Shown in pieces: positions 24,001 to 32,710 of a stretch of 64,000 nt of DNA. The stretch's first letter is position 1, and every line of letters starts with the position of its first letter. Origin of the DNA: Terriglobia bacterium (GTDB lineage: Bacteria > Acidobacteriota > Terriglobia > Terriglobales > Acidobacteriaceae). Below the pieces are notes generated by a model that was not told the origin of the DNA, searched no databases, and saw only the letters and a list, made by a program, of their open reading frames with translations. Position numbers and translations under genes: made by a program. The stretch spans positions 1-64,000 of the forward strand of contig JAIQFT010000014.1 of the NCBI GenBank assembly GCA_020073185.1, written 5' to 3'.

Positions 24001-25648
24001 GAACCGAGTTCCTTGCGCCGGCAGCAGCCGTCGCCTTGACTTGCTCTGGTACGGACCGCGAGCCTGTGCCACGGTGCAAGAATCCCACTATCGCCGTCAG
24101 GTGTTCTGTAATCAGTGCCCGCAGGCGCTCGGGCAGCATGTAGACCCAAAACAGGGGGGCAAGAACGACGGTGCCGACCGCACAGCCAGAGATGATGGCG
24201 AGCCACGGCCGATGCCCGAGCAACACCCGGCTTGCCACCAGGCAGGCAGCGAAGGGGATGCCACAGGCGATCGGGGCGACAAATACCCGCCGCACGTACT
24301 TCAGGATGGGAACGTTGAGCTTGCGGCAAGCAAACACTGGGATCACCACCCCGTTGGCGATGGTCAGAGGAACCACAATCATGACCGCCGCCACCGTAAG
24401 GCTCCATCCCACGAACATCAACACGCCTGCGCCCATTCCGAAAATTGCTATCGCTGCAATTAGGCTGATGACACTGATACGGCCGTGCATGTTCAAGCCG
24501 GTGAGGATATTCAGAACCGACTGCTGGGACAACTGCAGAAAAGCTCCCGCCGCCATGATGGTCAGGATGATCCCGTACTCGTATCGCGGTCCCATCCAGA
24601 TGCGCAGGATCATGTCACTGTAGATGGAGAGAATCAGCACGATGGGGACGGCAAGGAAAGTGGCAAACCGCGAAGTTTCGCTCAGGAAGCGCCGAAGTTC
24701 GGCTGTCTGCCCGCTGCCCTGCAGCGAACCTGCCATGGGCGTCAGCACAAAGGCAAACTTGTTCAGGAAGGTCTGGGCATTTCGCACCAGGTTACTCGGG
24801 CGAGAGTAGACGGCCAGGGCAGCCGGCCCCAGATGGCTGGCAACCATAATACTTGTGGCCTGGCCGAGAATGAGCGGAGCTAGCCCGCTGACCAGCGTCT
24901 TGCTCCCGAATACGATCATCTTGCCGGCTTCTTTGCGGCTCACCTCGGCGATCGAGAGCGACAGTTCCTGGCACACTCGAAGCGCCACGATCACACGAAT
25001 CACCTCACCCACTGCCGTGCCGGCAAGGTAGACCGCCGCCATACTGCGCAGCCCCCCGCCCCAGTGCAAAGCCAGGATCATTGCGCCCGCGGTGGCGGCA
25101 TAGGCGCCGGAATTGATGGCGTTGTGCAGGTCCCAGCGGTGACATCCGGTCATCACCCCGCGAAACGTATCGAACACCGTCTGCACGGCCAGGGTCGCGC
25201 CCAGCAGGACCACCACCCAGCTTGCCTCGCTGGTATGCGAGTTCAACCTCCCGGAAAACAGCCATGGCAGGGACCAGGCCGCGAGGAATGAAAGGACCAT
25301 CACCAGAACGGCAACGATGGCTTGCACCATCAGCACCGAACAGACCATGCGCCGCAGCCGGTCAGGCTGGTTGGCAGCGCGGTACATGGCCACGTGGCGG
25401 TTGACCGAGGATCCGATCCCGAGACTAGCAAGACCGAAATAGTTGACCAGCGACCAGCCGAAATCCCAAATCCCAAGCGAGACTTGGCCGACGTGGCGGT
25501 CGATGATGCGCGGCATAATGAAGCCAGCCACCACGAACACCATGTGGCCCATCCAACTTGCGACCACATTCCAGGTCATCCTGCTGCGGCCGGTGACATC
25601 GTAGGGGCGATTCTCCTCGATGCCAGTTTCTGTATTCGTCGCTACCAT
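23981..25648 (-). CDS. Polysaccharide flippase (Wzx/MVF-like)
   Basis: This is an integral membrane protein of 555 residues from ATG 25648 (a TTG at 25681 is in frame). About 12-14 hydrophobic helices run from WMGHMVFVVAGFIMPRIID to the C-terminal AIISGCAVGTVVLAPLFWVY, the layout of Wzx/MATE-type lipid-linked oligosaccharide flippases. The characteristic loop RPSNLVRNAQTFLNKFAF lies near the middle. The tail after the last helix is basic and Thr/Ala rich. It would move the undecaprenyl-linked repeat to the periplasmic side for polymerisation. It lies 49 bases after the sulfotransferase gene and overlaps the next gene. Confidence 0.88.
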   Translation of the reverse strand: MVATNTETGIEENRPYDVTGRSRMTWNVVASWMGHMVFVVAGFIMPRIIDRHVGQVSLGIWDFGWSLVNYFGLASLGIGSSVNRHVAMYRAANQPDRLRRMVCSVLMVQAIVAVLVMVLSFLAAWSLPWLFSGRLNSHTSEASWVVVLLGATLAVQTVFDTFRGVMTGCHRWDLHNAINSGAYAATAGAMILALHWGGGLRSMAAVYLAGTAVGEVIRVIVALRVCQELSLSIAEVSRKEAGKMIVFGSKTLVSGLAPLILGQATSIMVASHLGPAALAVYSRPSNLVRNAQTFLNKFAFVLTPMAGSLQGSGQTAELRRFLSETSRFATFLAVPIVLILSIYSDMILRIWMGPRYEYGIILTIMAAGAFLQLSQQSVLNILTGLNMHGRISVISLIAAIAIFGMGAGVLMFVGWSLTVAAVMIVVPLTIANGVVIPVFACRKLNVPILKYVRRVFVAPIACGIPFAACLVASRVLLGHRPWLAIISGCAVGTVVLAPLFWVYMLPERLRALITEHLTAIVGFLHRGTGSRSVPEQVKATAAAGARNSVHGNEAR

Positions 25649-25697
25649 ATGTCCGCTTTTGCTTTCGCTGCTGTCAGCCAATGCGTTTGCTATTGTC

Positions 25698-26711
25698 TCA
25701 GTTGTAGCCGAGGCTGCGGTTCATCTTGCCCGCAACTCTGTCGAACACCGCGAGGTCGTCGGCGCTCAACGACGATTTCCATCTTTCGTCCAATCGGACC
25801 TCGCGAACCGAATCCAGCCGCATCCCGTTGCCGATCACGTGTTGTTCCAGCAAGCGGAAGGAGTCCAGCGCCTTTACCGGGGCCACGCCGACAAATCGAA
25901 ATAACTTCTCCAGCACCGGCTCCGGTTCTCTACATAGGTCCTCGTAGCGTACTTGGGTCCAGTCCGAGGCGCGAACTCCTTGCAAAACTGCTTCCGCTTC
26001 CTGGTTGCTGCGCCGCCACTCGAAGGCGGCTTCCGCCATGCTGAGTCGCTCGGATTCCCGATTGCCGCCCGCCCCGCCACCTCGCAAGCGCGGATCCGCA
26101 GCATCAGCAAAACGAGCTGGATCGGTATAGGTCAGCGCAACCCCTCGCCCGTCGCGTACGAGTCGTATGGCCCGCACCTCGAGCTGCGGATTGCGCAGCA
26201 GGTACTTGAGTCGGAGGGCAACCTTCGAGGAGTCTACGATCACCCGCTTACCGCTGCGCACTTCCAGACAGTCGACCAAGGCGGCAATCCTGGCTTGGAC
26301 CCCCGGACAGCCGGCGCGCCATGTCGGGGAAAGCGCCAGTGCGCCATCACGCACGAATTCCAGGAGGGCTCCGCGGTGCAGCGGGCGTAGCAGGCGCCGC
26401 ACATAGGGGGTCGCCCCGGAGCGGAAATCCGTTCCGGCACGCGTAATGTCAAAACTAAAACCCCGGCGCAGCATTTCCTCGGTCACACCCGCCCAAAAAG
26501 GGCATTCGCGGATGGGCGCAAGGCAGGAACAGCGGTAGGTGTCGAGATCATGCAGACCGCTCAGGGTGAGTTCGCCAACCGTGCAAATCTCAGGGTGGCT
26601 TCCCAGAAGCATGGACAGTAGGGTCGATCCTGAATGGCTGGCAGCCAGAATGTATACCAGTCGCGATTTGTTGGGACCGCTACTGCCGCCGTTCTGTCCT
26701 GTACCGGTCAC
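25698..26711 (-). CDS. Sulfotransferase-family protein
   Basis: This is a 337-residue member of the PAPS-dependent sulfotransferase superfamily. The 5' phosphosulfate loop reads AASHSGSTLLSMLLGSHPE (about 23-41) and the 3' phosphate region is IVDSSKVALRLKYLL (about 158). RDGRGVALTYTDP and VRYEDLCREPEPVLEKLFRF are typical later family blocks. The GTG start overlaps the stop of the upstream O-antigen-ligase-like gene (GTGA). Its place between the polymerase and flippase genes suggests sulfation of an EPS sugar, which would make the polymer anionic. A glycolipid acceptor is possible. Confidence 0.85.
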   Translation of the reverse strand: MTGTGQNGGSSGPNKSRLVYILAASHSGSTLLSMLLGSHPEICTVGELTLSGLHDLDTYRCSCLAPIRECPFWAGVTEEMLRRGFSFDITRAGTDFRSGATPYVRRLLRPLHRGALLEFVRDGALALSPTWRAGCPGVQARIAALVDCLEVRSGKRVIVDSSKVALRLKYLLRNPQLEVRAIRLVRDGRGVALTYTDPARFADAADPRLRGGGAGGNRESERLSMAEAAFEWRRSNQEAEAVLQGVRASDWTQVRYEDLCREPEPVLEKLFRFVGVAPVKALDSFRLLEQHVIGNGMRLDSVREVRLDERWKSSLSADDLAVFDRVAGKMNRSLGYN

Positions 26712-28210
26712 GACGCAACTCCCTGCGCGACATCCCGGCTGGGCACCTCAGGCCAAAGCGGGGGCTCAGTCACCGGCGCCGGCGCCACGGCAGGCCACCA
26801 CGGCTTCGCCGCCAACTGCTCGCTGCTCTCGTGCGCGACTTGGCGCTGCGCTCGCTGCACGTAAACACGCAACATCAGCCCAATCGCACACCACATCCCC
26901 ACCGCTCCCTCGCGAGGGTAGAATGTCTGGCTGCCGACCGACGCAAACAGCAAGGCCAGCACCAGGGCGCAGGTCACGCCGCCAATGGCGACATAGGTGG
27001 GATCCCGCGAGTCGCGGAAGAGCGAGAAGGCGTACTTCAGAATCAGCACATAGAAAGGAATAACCATGAAAAAGCCCATGAGACCATTGTCGAGTAGCAG
27101 CTCCAAGTATGCATTATGGGGGTGGGGAAAGAGCTCTCGGAACTGTTGGTACAAGTACAAGTAAAGTCCTGTCTTTATCATTGCCAGCCGACCGTACCCC
27201 ACCACCGGGGATTCGCCAATCTTATCGATCACGAAGGGCCATGCCACGTTTCGTCCTGCGGTGATGGTATAGGCATCGCCTCCTGCCACTGTCTCGTCCA
27301 GCGCCGCTGCCCTGGTGTTCGTGTCGACGGTATCTGGCGAGAAGCCCTGTTCAAGCCGTTCGGCCGCCCCCGGAAACAGCAAGAGGATGGCGAGCACGGC
27401 TACCGGCGCCACGATCAGATATTTCCGCCAACGCGCCAGGCACAAGACGAGCCCAACTGCCGCCCAAGTGACGTAGCCGGTGCGACCGGCGGTCAAGGAC
27501 TGCCCGAACAGCACGATCAAGCTTGCAAGCGCTATCAGGAACACCCGACCGCGACGACTTGCCAGGGGTCGCGTGGCGAAAATGGCCCATGAGGCGCCGG
27601 CCAGCATCATGGAAAGATTGACTCGATGAAAGCCAACTTCGTGCGACAGGAACTTCAAACTGAGGGCCGCCAACTCCTCGCCGCTGGCGGCAGCACTAAA
27701 AGGCATCCACCTGATCACCTGAATGGCCAGCAGAAAGTAAATCCCCAAGCACGCCAAAAGCCCCATCCGAAAGCGCGCCTCAGTGCGACAACCGTGAAAG
27801 AGCAGTAATCCGGGCAGGACAAATTTGATATTGTTGATCAGGTACTCGCTGATCGCATACGCCGTCGTCTCCTTAGCAAGGTTCGCATCCAAAGCGCCCC
27901 CCGCGAGCATCAAGCGGACAAAACTGCTGACAATCACGGCCAGGTACGTCAGCAGGAAAAAGGTAACAATACGCGGCATGTCCCAGCGCAGATGCTCGCG
28001 CCCAGCGGCTGCCACCCAGGCAAGGACGACGACCAGCAACACGAGATTCCAGGGGTTCAGTCCCTGGATGCCGAACAGCGTCGTCGGCATGTCTGGATGT
28101 TGAATCACCGACACCAGCAGGATCAGTCCACACAGCGATTTGTACCAGTCCTTCCACGCGTAGATGACCAAGAACAGGCAGTACAGGGTAAGCAGCGCAA
28201 TTCGGACCAT
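26708..28210 (-). CDS. O-antigen ligase/Wzy-like polymerase
   Basis: This is a polytopic protein of 500 residues with about 11-12 hydrophobic segments. The O-antigen-ligase (WaaL/Wzy_C) signature is present: LTAGRTGYVTWAAVG (about 240) and, after a long periplasmic loop (about 285-360), HPHNAYLELLLDNGLMGF. The C-terminal 50 residues are hydrophilic and Pro/Trp rich. Such proteins polymerise or ligate lipid-linked repeats on the periplasmic face; in a single EPS locus a polymerase is the likelier role. It follows the WecG-type gene by 3 bases and overlaps the sulfotransferase gene by 4. Confidence 0.88.
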   Translation of the reverse strand: MVRIALLTLYCLFLVIYAWKDWYKSLCGLILLVSVIQHPDMPTTLFGIQGLNPWNLVLLVVVLAWVAAAGREHLRWDMPRIVTFFLLTYLAVIVSSFVRLMLAGGALDANLAKETTAYAISEYLINNIKFVLPGLLLFHGCRTEARFRMGLLACLGIYFLLAIQVIRWMPFSAAASGEELAALSLKFLSHEVGFHRVNLSMMLAGASWAIFATRPLASRRGRVFLIALASLIVLFGQSLTAGRTGYVTWAAVGLVLCLARWRKYLIVAPVAVLAILLLFPGAAERLEQGFSPDTVDTNTRAAALDETVAGGDAYTITAGRNVAWPFVIDKIGESPVVGYGRLAMIKTGLYLYLYQQFRELFPHPHNAYLELLLDNGLMGFFMVIPFYVLILKYAFSLFRDSRDPTYVAIGGVTCALVLALLFASVGSQTFYPREGAVGMWCAIGLMLRVYVQRAQRQVAHESSEQLAAKPWWPAVAPAPVTEPPLWPEVPSRDVAQGVAS

Positions 28211-28213
28211 GGA

Positions 28214-29068
28214 TCAGCTCCGATGGCTCGGCATCCCAGACTGCGGTGTCGGGCGGAACAGTTCGCGCAGCACCATCAGGCAGAAAAGAGTGTTGGTGAC
28301 CAGGTACCTGCGGAACAGGCGGCGGGGCTCCTGGACGAGCCGGTACAGCCATTCTAAGCCCACCCGCTGCCAACCCGCCGGCGCGCGCTCGACTTTGCCG
28401 GCGAAGACGTCAAACGAGCCGCCCACACCGTGGCAGACGGACACATGCATCCGTTCGCCCCATCGGGCCATAAATTTTTCCTTCTTGGGGGAGGTTATCG
28501 CCACGAACAGAACATCCGCCCCGGCTGCCTCAATCTCTGCCGCAATTGCGGCTTCTTCTCCTTCGCAAAAGTATCCATTGTGCGCGCCCACGATCTTCAC
28601 TCCGGGAAATTCGGCCGCAATGCGCGCAGTGACTGCATCCAGAACCTCCTGCGTGGCGCCGAGGCAGTACACGCGATACCCTCGTTCATTGCCTGCGCGC
28701 AGAATTTCCTCGAACAGATCGATACCCGTCACGCGCTCCGGCAGCGGTTGGCCGAGCAGACGACAGGCCCAGACCACGGATATGCCGTCCGCCAAAATCA
28801 GGTCGGAGGAGAGCACGTCCTGACACAGCAGCGGGTTGCGCCGCATATTTACAACTTTGGCGGCGTTGACAACGCCGATCAGCAACCGTCCGCGTCGGGC
28901 AACGACTTCATCGATGCAATCCAGCACCTGGCGCATGGTCATAGCCGCGATGGGGATCCCACAAAAACTGCGCCGCGCCGGCTTCGCAATATCAAGCAGC
29001 AGCCCTTTCGCCTGCTCCGGCGCTGTTCCCGGCAGCACTTCCCGTACTTCCGTTACCATATCTGTCAT
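28214..29068 (-). CDS. WecG/TagA/CpsF-family glycosyltransferase
   Basis: This is a GT26 enzyme of 284 residues. Family blocks are LIGVVNAAKVVNMRRNP, LILADGISVVWACRLLG, ERVTGIDLFEEIL, VYCLGATQEVLDAV and the signature FVAITSPKKEKFMARW, then GVGGSFDVFAGKVERAP. The C-terminal region (WLYRLVQEPRRLFRRYL) is the amphipathic end that peripherally anchors these enzymes to the membrane. An in-frame ATG at 29059 has better-spaced AAGGA and may be the real start. GT26 enzymes usually add the second sugar (often ManNAc or a uronate) to an undecaprenyl-diphosphate sugar, fitting its place after the initiating transferase. Confidence 0.92.
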   Translation of the reverse strand: MTDMVTEVREVLPGTAPEQAKGLLLDIAKPARRSFCGIPIAAMTMRQVLDCIDEVVARRGRLLIGVVNAAKVVNMRRNPLLCQDVLSSDLILADGISVVWACRLLGQPLPERVTGIDLFEEILRAGNERGYRVYCLGATQEVLDAVTARIAAEFPGVKIVGAHNGYFCEGEEAAIAAEIEAAGADVLFVAITSPKKEKFMARWGERMHVSVCHGVGGSFDVFAGKVERAPAGWQRVGLEWLYRLVQEPRRLFRRYLVTNTLFCLMVLRELFRPTPQSGMPSHRS

Positions 29069-29074
29069 CCTTGC

Positions 29075-30268
29075 TCAGTGATCGGCGCGCGTACTGCTCC
29101 ACTGCCCGCGCCAGGCATACAACAGCCACCCGAGGTGATACGGTCGATCTTCGTGGTCCACGGCAGTCGCCGGGAATGCCAAATCCGTTCCCGGCACTCG
29201 CAGAGACGAGTGCAACCGGCTAGCAATTGCCTGCAGTCCACGAGAAAGCTTTCCTGGCTCGCGGCGCGCCACCTTGCGCCAAACCAAATCCGCCTGCTCG
29301 TCGATTAGGGATCCGCCAGCCAACTCGGGAGAATGCTCCAGCCACTCCAGCCCCTTCTCCAATTCCCTGCTGAAGTCCGCGCCCCCGGCCTCGCGCAACG
29401 CCCGCAGCGCCATGGGACCCATGGCGTCCTGATGGATGGCATAGACGGGATAACCTTCAACGACCGCACCTGTCCGCGTGTCGTAATGCCACCACCACTG
29501 CCCGGAGTCACCCTGCACACGACAGATCTGGAGGGCGCATTGGTTCGCCGCCAGCAATGCGGCCTGATCCCCGCTGATTCGGAAATAATGCGACAGGGCG
29601 TGAATGGGATAGACCTGGTCGGCGAAACAAGCGACGTGCGAACGCAGACCCTTTCGACTTTGCTCAACCACGTGGGGGAAAATGCCAGTCCGAGAGTTGA
29701 ACGATGAGAGTAGGTTGCGCGCAATCTCCTGTCGCAGGTTTGCGGGCCCGGCTTCCACGTTCATACAAAGCGCTGCCAAGGCCCAGGCCACTTCGACGGT
29801 AAAATGCCCGGGCTCGGCGGGTCGCAGCTCCACGAGCTTGTTCCACGCCCACGCACAATCGGCCTGCCCGATCGCGTGCATAGCCCAGGCAATCACGGCA
29901 ACGTCGCCCAAGTTCCGCGAACGCGCCGTCTCCTGCTGGAGACGCTGGCGAACGTCATGCAGGCTAGGCTCGCCAAAAATGCTGGCGCGGACAGTGTCGT
30001 CCTCGTCCGCCAGCCCGATCAGCGTCATCGCCGTGTAGCGGGGGCTAAGGCCTTCGCGCAGGATGGCGCCGTCCTGGAGGCGCAACCGGAATAGGAACAG
30101 CTTTTCGTCCGGCGCGTACATGCGCTTCAGGGAACGCAGGGCGATCGGCCGCAGCCTGGTAATCAGCCGCGGCGCATAGTCCCAGGTTCGCTTCGTTAGA
30201 CTCCCGACCGCCGCCCTGCCAACCCGATCTGTCGAATTCGTGCTTGTGCCTACGTTGCTCACTTCCAC
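29075..30268 (-). CDS. Uncharacterised alpha/alpha-barrel-like protein
   Basis: This is a 397-residue protein with no signal peptide. The sequence is mainly helical with repeated blocks that place aromatic and acidic residues after helices: GIFPHVVEQSRKGLRSH (about 195), FADQVYPIHALSHYF (about 215), QWWWHYDTRTGAVVEGYPVY (about 258) and AIHQDAMGPMALRAL. This resembles alpha/alpha-toroid enzymes that act on polysaccharides (glycoside hydrolases, lyases, uronate epimerases), but I cannot name the family. The GTG start at 30268 follows GGAAGG; a second GTG two codons on is possible. It lies between the initiating sugar transferase and WecG-type genes. A cytoplasmic role on precursors or a scaffold role are both open. 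Confidence 0.65.
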   Translation of the reverse strand: MEVSNVGTSTNSTDRVGRAAVGSLTKRTWDYAPRLITRLRPIALRSLKRMYAPDEKLFLFRLRLQDGAILREGLSPRYTAMTLIGLADEDDTVRASIFGEPSLHDVRQRLQQETARSRNLGDVAVIAWAMHAIGQADCAWAWNKLVELRPAEPGHFTVEVAWALAALCMNVEAGPANLRQEIARNLLSSFNSRTGIFPHVVEQSRKGLRSHVACFADQVYPIHALSHYFRISGDQAALLAANQCALQICRVQGDSGQWWWHYDTRTGAVVEGYPVYAIHQDAMGPMALRALREAGGADFSRELEKGLEWLEHSPELAGGSLIDEQADLVWRKVARREPGKLSRGLQAIASRLHSSLRVPGTDLAFPATAVDHEDRPYHLGWLLYAWRGQWSSTRADH

Positions 30269-30290
30269 CTTCCAGTTGCTCGATCCCGCC

Positions 30291-31706
30291 CTAGACCGCT
30301 CCAGTCCCCTTGAGCACCGCCGGGATGGTCTTCAACAAGATCTTGAAATCAAGTCCAAGAGACCAGTTCTCGATGTAGTAAAGATCCAGCTCCAACCATT
30401 TCGAAAACGGAAGCTGGCTACGTCCGGAGACTTGCCAGATGCAGGTCAGCCCAGGCTTCACGCTGAAGCGCTTGCGTTGAATGCCACGGTCAAACAGGTC
30501 CACGTCGCGCAGCGACATGGGGCGGGGCCCGACGAAACTCATCTCCCCTCTTACAATGTTGAAAATCTGCGGCACCTCATCCAGGCTGGTCTTGCGCAGG
30601 AATCGCCCCACGCGGGTGACCCGCGGGTCATTGCTGATCTTGAAGATGGGGCCTTGGGCCTCGTTCAGATGCTCGAGTTGCTCCTGCATACGGTCGGCGC
30701 CTTCCATCATGGTGCGGAACTTGTACATGCGGAAGCGCCGCTTGTTTTGTCCGATGCGTTCCTGCACAAAGAACACCGGGCCGCGGGAGTCCAGCTGGAT
30801 GGCAATGGCGATCAGGGCCAGCAGCGGCCAGGCGAAGAACAGCACCACGATGCCCATGGCCAAGTCCAGCAAGCGCTTGACGAAGACCTTCGCTTGCTCT
30901 TGGGCCACCGGTTCCAGGGTGAGCAGCGGGACGCCGCTGAGTTCGACCAACGAGACCCGGGCAACATGGACGTCGAACACGTCCGCCATCAGGCGCAGCT
31001 TGACGCCTTCCTCTTCGCACGCGCGCGCGATGGCATCCACGTCGGGAATCATGGCTCTGGGCACGGCCAAGATCACTTCGTCGACGACGTGATTCTTCAA
31101 TATGGTGCTGATATCTTGTACCGTGCCCAGGACCGAGCACTCTCCCACGCTCGTGCCCACCCGCCGGGAATCCGGATCGAGGTGGCCGATAATGTGCAAC
31201 CCCCATTCCGCTTTCTCTCGCAGCAGCCCAGCCAGGCGAATCGCGCGGCTGCCGGTGCCGATGATCAGAATCCTTAGAAAGTACTTATCCCCGCGGCGCA
31301 GCGAGGTGCGGAAATAATAGACCGCTCCCGCGCGCACCGCCCACAGCAGAACGAGGTCGAGAACGGCAAACATCAGTGCGGCGGCCCGGCTGACGTACTG
31401 GATCTGCAGCATGAACAACAAGGCCAGCAGCACCGCTACCGTCGCGGACACCGACTTGAACACTACCCACATGTACCGCAACAACGAAGTTCCGCGCGGG
31501 CTACGATAGGCTCCGAAGAACCCCGAGAAAAACATCCACAGGAACACCAGCATCGGGACGGGCGCGGCATGCGAGATAAAATCGGGGTGGCTGTCCGCCA
31601 CGGAGCCTGCCTGCCACCACACCGCCGCTACATAAGCCGCGATGGAGGTGATGATATCCAACAGCGACATGACCGTTCGTAATTGTCTTGACCTCTCGTC
31701 AAGCAT
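30291..31706 (-). CDS. Polyprenyl-phosphate sugar-1-phosphate transferase
   Basis: This is an initiating glycosyltransferase of the WbaP/WcaJ type, 471 residues. It has four N-terminal helices (about 10-130), a Rossmann-like domain with ILIIGTGSRAIRLAGLL (about 146), another helix (about 280-300) and the catalytic bacterial sugar transferase domain: KRLLDLAMG, FVQERIGQNKRRFRMYKFRTM, SNDPRVTRVGRFLRKTSLDE and SFVGPRPM. The end KPGLTCIWQVSGRS...ELDLYYIENWSLGLDF is diagnostic. It transfers a sugar phosphate to undecaprenyl phosphate, the first step of repeat assembly. It lies 44 bases downstream of the tyrosine-kinase gene. It probably corresponds to the exosortase-associated sugar transferase of related loci. 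Confidence 0.95.
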   Translation of the reverse strand: MLDERSRQLRTVMSLLDIITSIAAYVAAVWWQAGSVADSHPDFISHAAPVPMLVFLWMFFSGFFGAYRSPRGTSLLRYMWVVFKSVSATVAVLLALLFMLQIQYVSRAAALMFAVLDLVLLWAVRAGAVYYFRTSLRRGDKYFLRILIIGTGSRAIRLAGLLREKAEWGLHIIGHLDPDSRRVGTSVGECSVLGTVQDISTILKNHVVDEVILAVPRAMIPDVDAIARACEEEGVKLRLMADVFDVHVARVSLVELSGVPLLTLEPVAQEQAKVFVKRLLDLAMGIVVLFFAWPLLALIAIAIQLDSRGPVFFVQERIGQNKRRFRMYKFRTMMEGADRMQEQLEHLNEAQGPIFKISNDPRVTRVGRFLRKTSLDEVPQIFNIVRGEMSFVGPRPMSLRDVDLFDRGIQRKRFSVKPGLTCIWQVSGRSQLPFSKWLELDLYYIENWSLGLDFKILLKTIPAVLKGTGAV

Positions 31707-31750
31707 GGGTTGCGCTCCACCTCTCCTGCATTTACCGAGTCACTTTGCGT

Positions 31751-32710
31751 TCACTTCCCACTACGGCTCTTGGTCCCGTTTTCCTTTGCTGCCTTGCTTT
31801 TCTTACCTTCCGCCGGGGGTTTGCTCGCATCTCGGTACGCGCCGTAGTAGTACGAGCTGTACGTTGCCCTAGCCTCCACACCGTTCAGAACCACACCCAG
31901 CAGGGGCCGGCCCTTAAATTCATCGAGCGCCTTTCGGGCCATCTCGTACGGCGTACTGGCCGCCTTCACCACCAGCACCACTCCGTCACAGACCTCGGAC
32001 ATCAGCGAGGCATCCGACACCGGCACGACGGGCGGAGAATCTATGATCATCCAGTCAAATACCGGCTCCAAGCGTTGGATCAGCGCTTTCAGACGGCCAT
32101 TGTTTAGAAATTCTGCCGGGTTTTCCGCCGCTGTCCCGGCGGGAATAAAGAACAGGTCCTCCAGAGGCGAGTGCTGAACAATGGAGGCTTCGTCAACGCT
32201 CCCGCGCAGGTATTCCAGCAATCCTGGCGCTGGCGATGTGCCGAGAAAGCGGTGCAGACTGGAACGACGCAGGTCGCCATCAATCAGCAGCACGCGGCGG
32301 CCGCGCTGGCGGGCCATCATCTGCGCCAGGTTGGATGCTACGAAGCTCTTGCCCTCTCCCGATACCGCGCTACCGATCAATAGCGTTTTCAGAGACTGCT
32401 TCTCCCGGATGCGATACAGCCGCGAACGCAGGCTGCGGAACTCTTCCGCACCCGGAGCCGAGTGCACGTCCGGATCGAGAAACAGCGCCCGTTCCGGATC
32501 AGGGTTCCACGCCGGCCGCGCGCTATGCGCCGACAACAGCGACAGCGTCAACGGCGCGATGTCCAACTCTTGACTCGCGGGAGTGGAAGGAGCTGTGACT
32601 TTGACAGCGCTGACGGGCGGCGTTTCCTGGGGCTGTGCTACGCCCAGCGTGCTCTGCTGTCCCGCCCGCTCCTCCTCGGCCTTCTTTAAAGCTTCATGAA
32701 TCCGGCTCAT
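31751..32710 (-). CDS. CpsD/Wzc-like tyrosine autokinase
   Basis: This is a cytoplasmic P-loop ATPase of the bacterial tyrosine kinase group, 319 residues. It starts with MSRIHEALKKAEEER, the usual N-terminus of exosortase-linked kinases. Walker A is GSAVSGEGKS (113-122), Walker A' is VLLIDGDLRR (140-149), and Walker B is WMIIDSPP. The C-terminal tail contains a tyrosine cluster (YSSYYYGAY), the likely autophosphorylation site, followed by a Lys-rich end. It would control chain length with the Wzz-like protein encoded two genes upstream. Its ATG overlaps the ExeA-like gene by 4 bases. Confidence 0.93.
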   Translation of the reverse strand: MSRIHEALKKAEEERAGQQSTLGVAQPQETPPVSAVKVTAPSTPASQELDIAPLTLSLLSAHSARPAWNPDPERALFLDPDVHSAPGAEEFRSLRSRLYRIREKQSLKTLLIGSAVSGEGKSFVASNLAQMMARQRGRRVLLIDGDLRRSSLHRFLGTSPAPGLLEYLRGSVDEASIVQHSPLEDLFFIPAGTAAENPAEFLNNGRLKALIQRLEPVFDWMIIDSPPVVPVSDASLMSEVCDGVVLVVKAASTPYEMARKALDEFKGRPLLGVVLNGVEARATYSSYYYGAYRDASKPPAEGKKSKAAKENGTKSRSGK

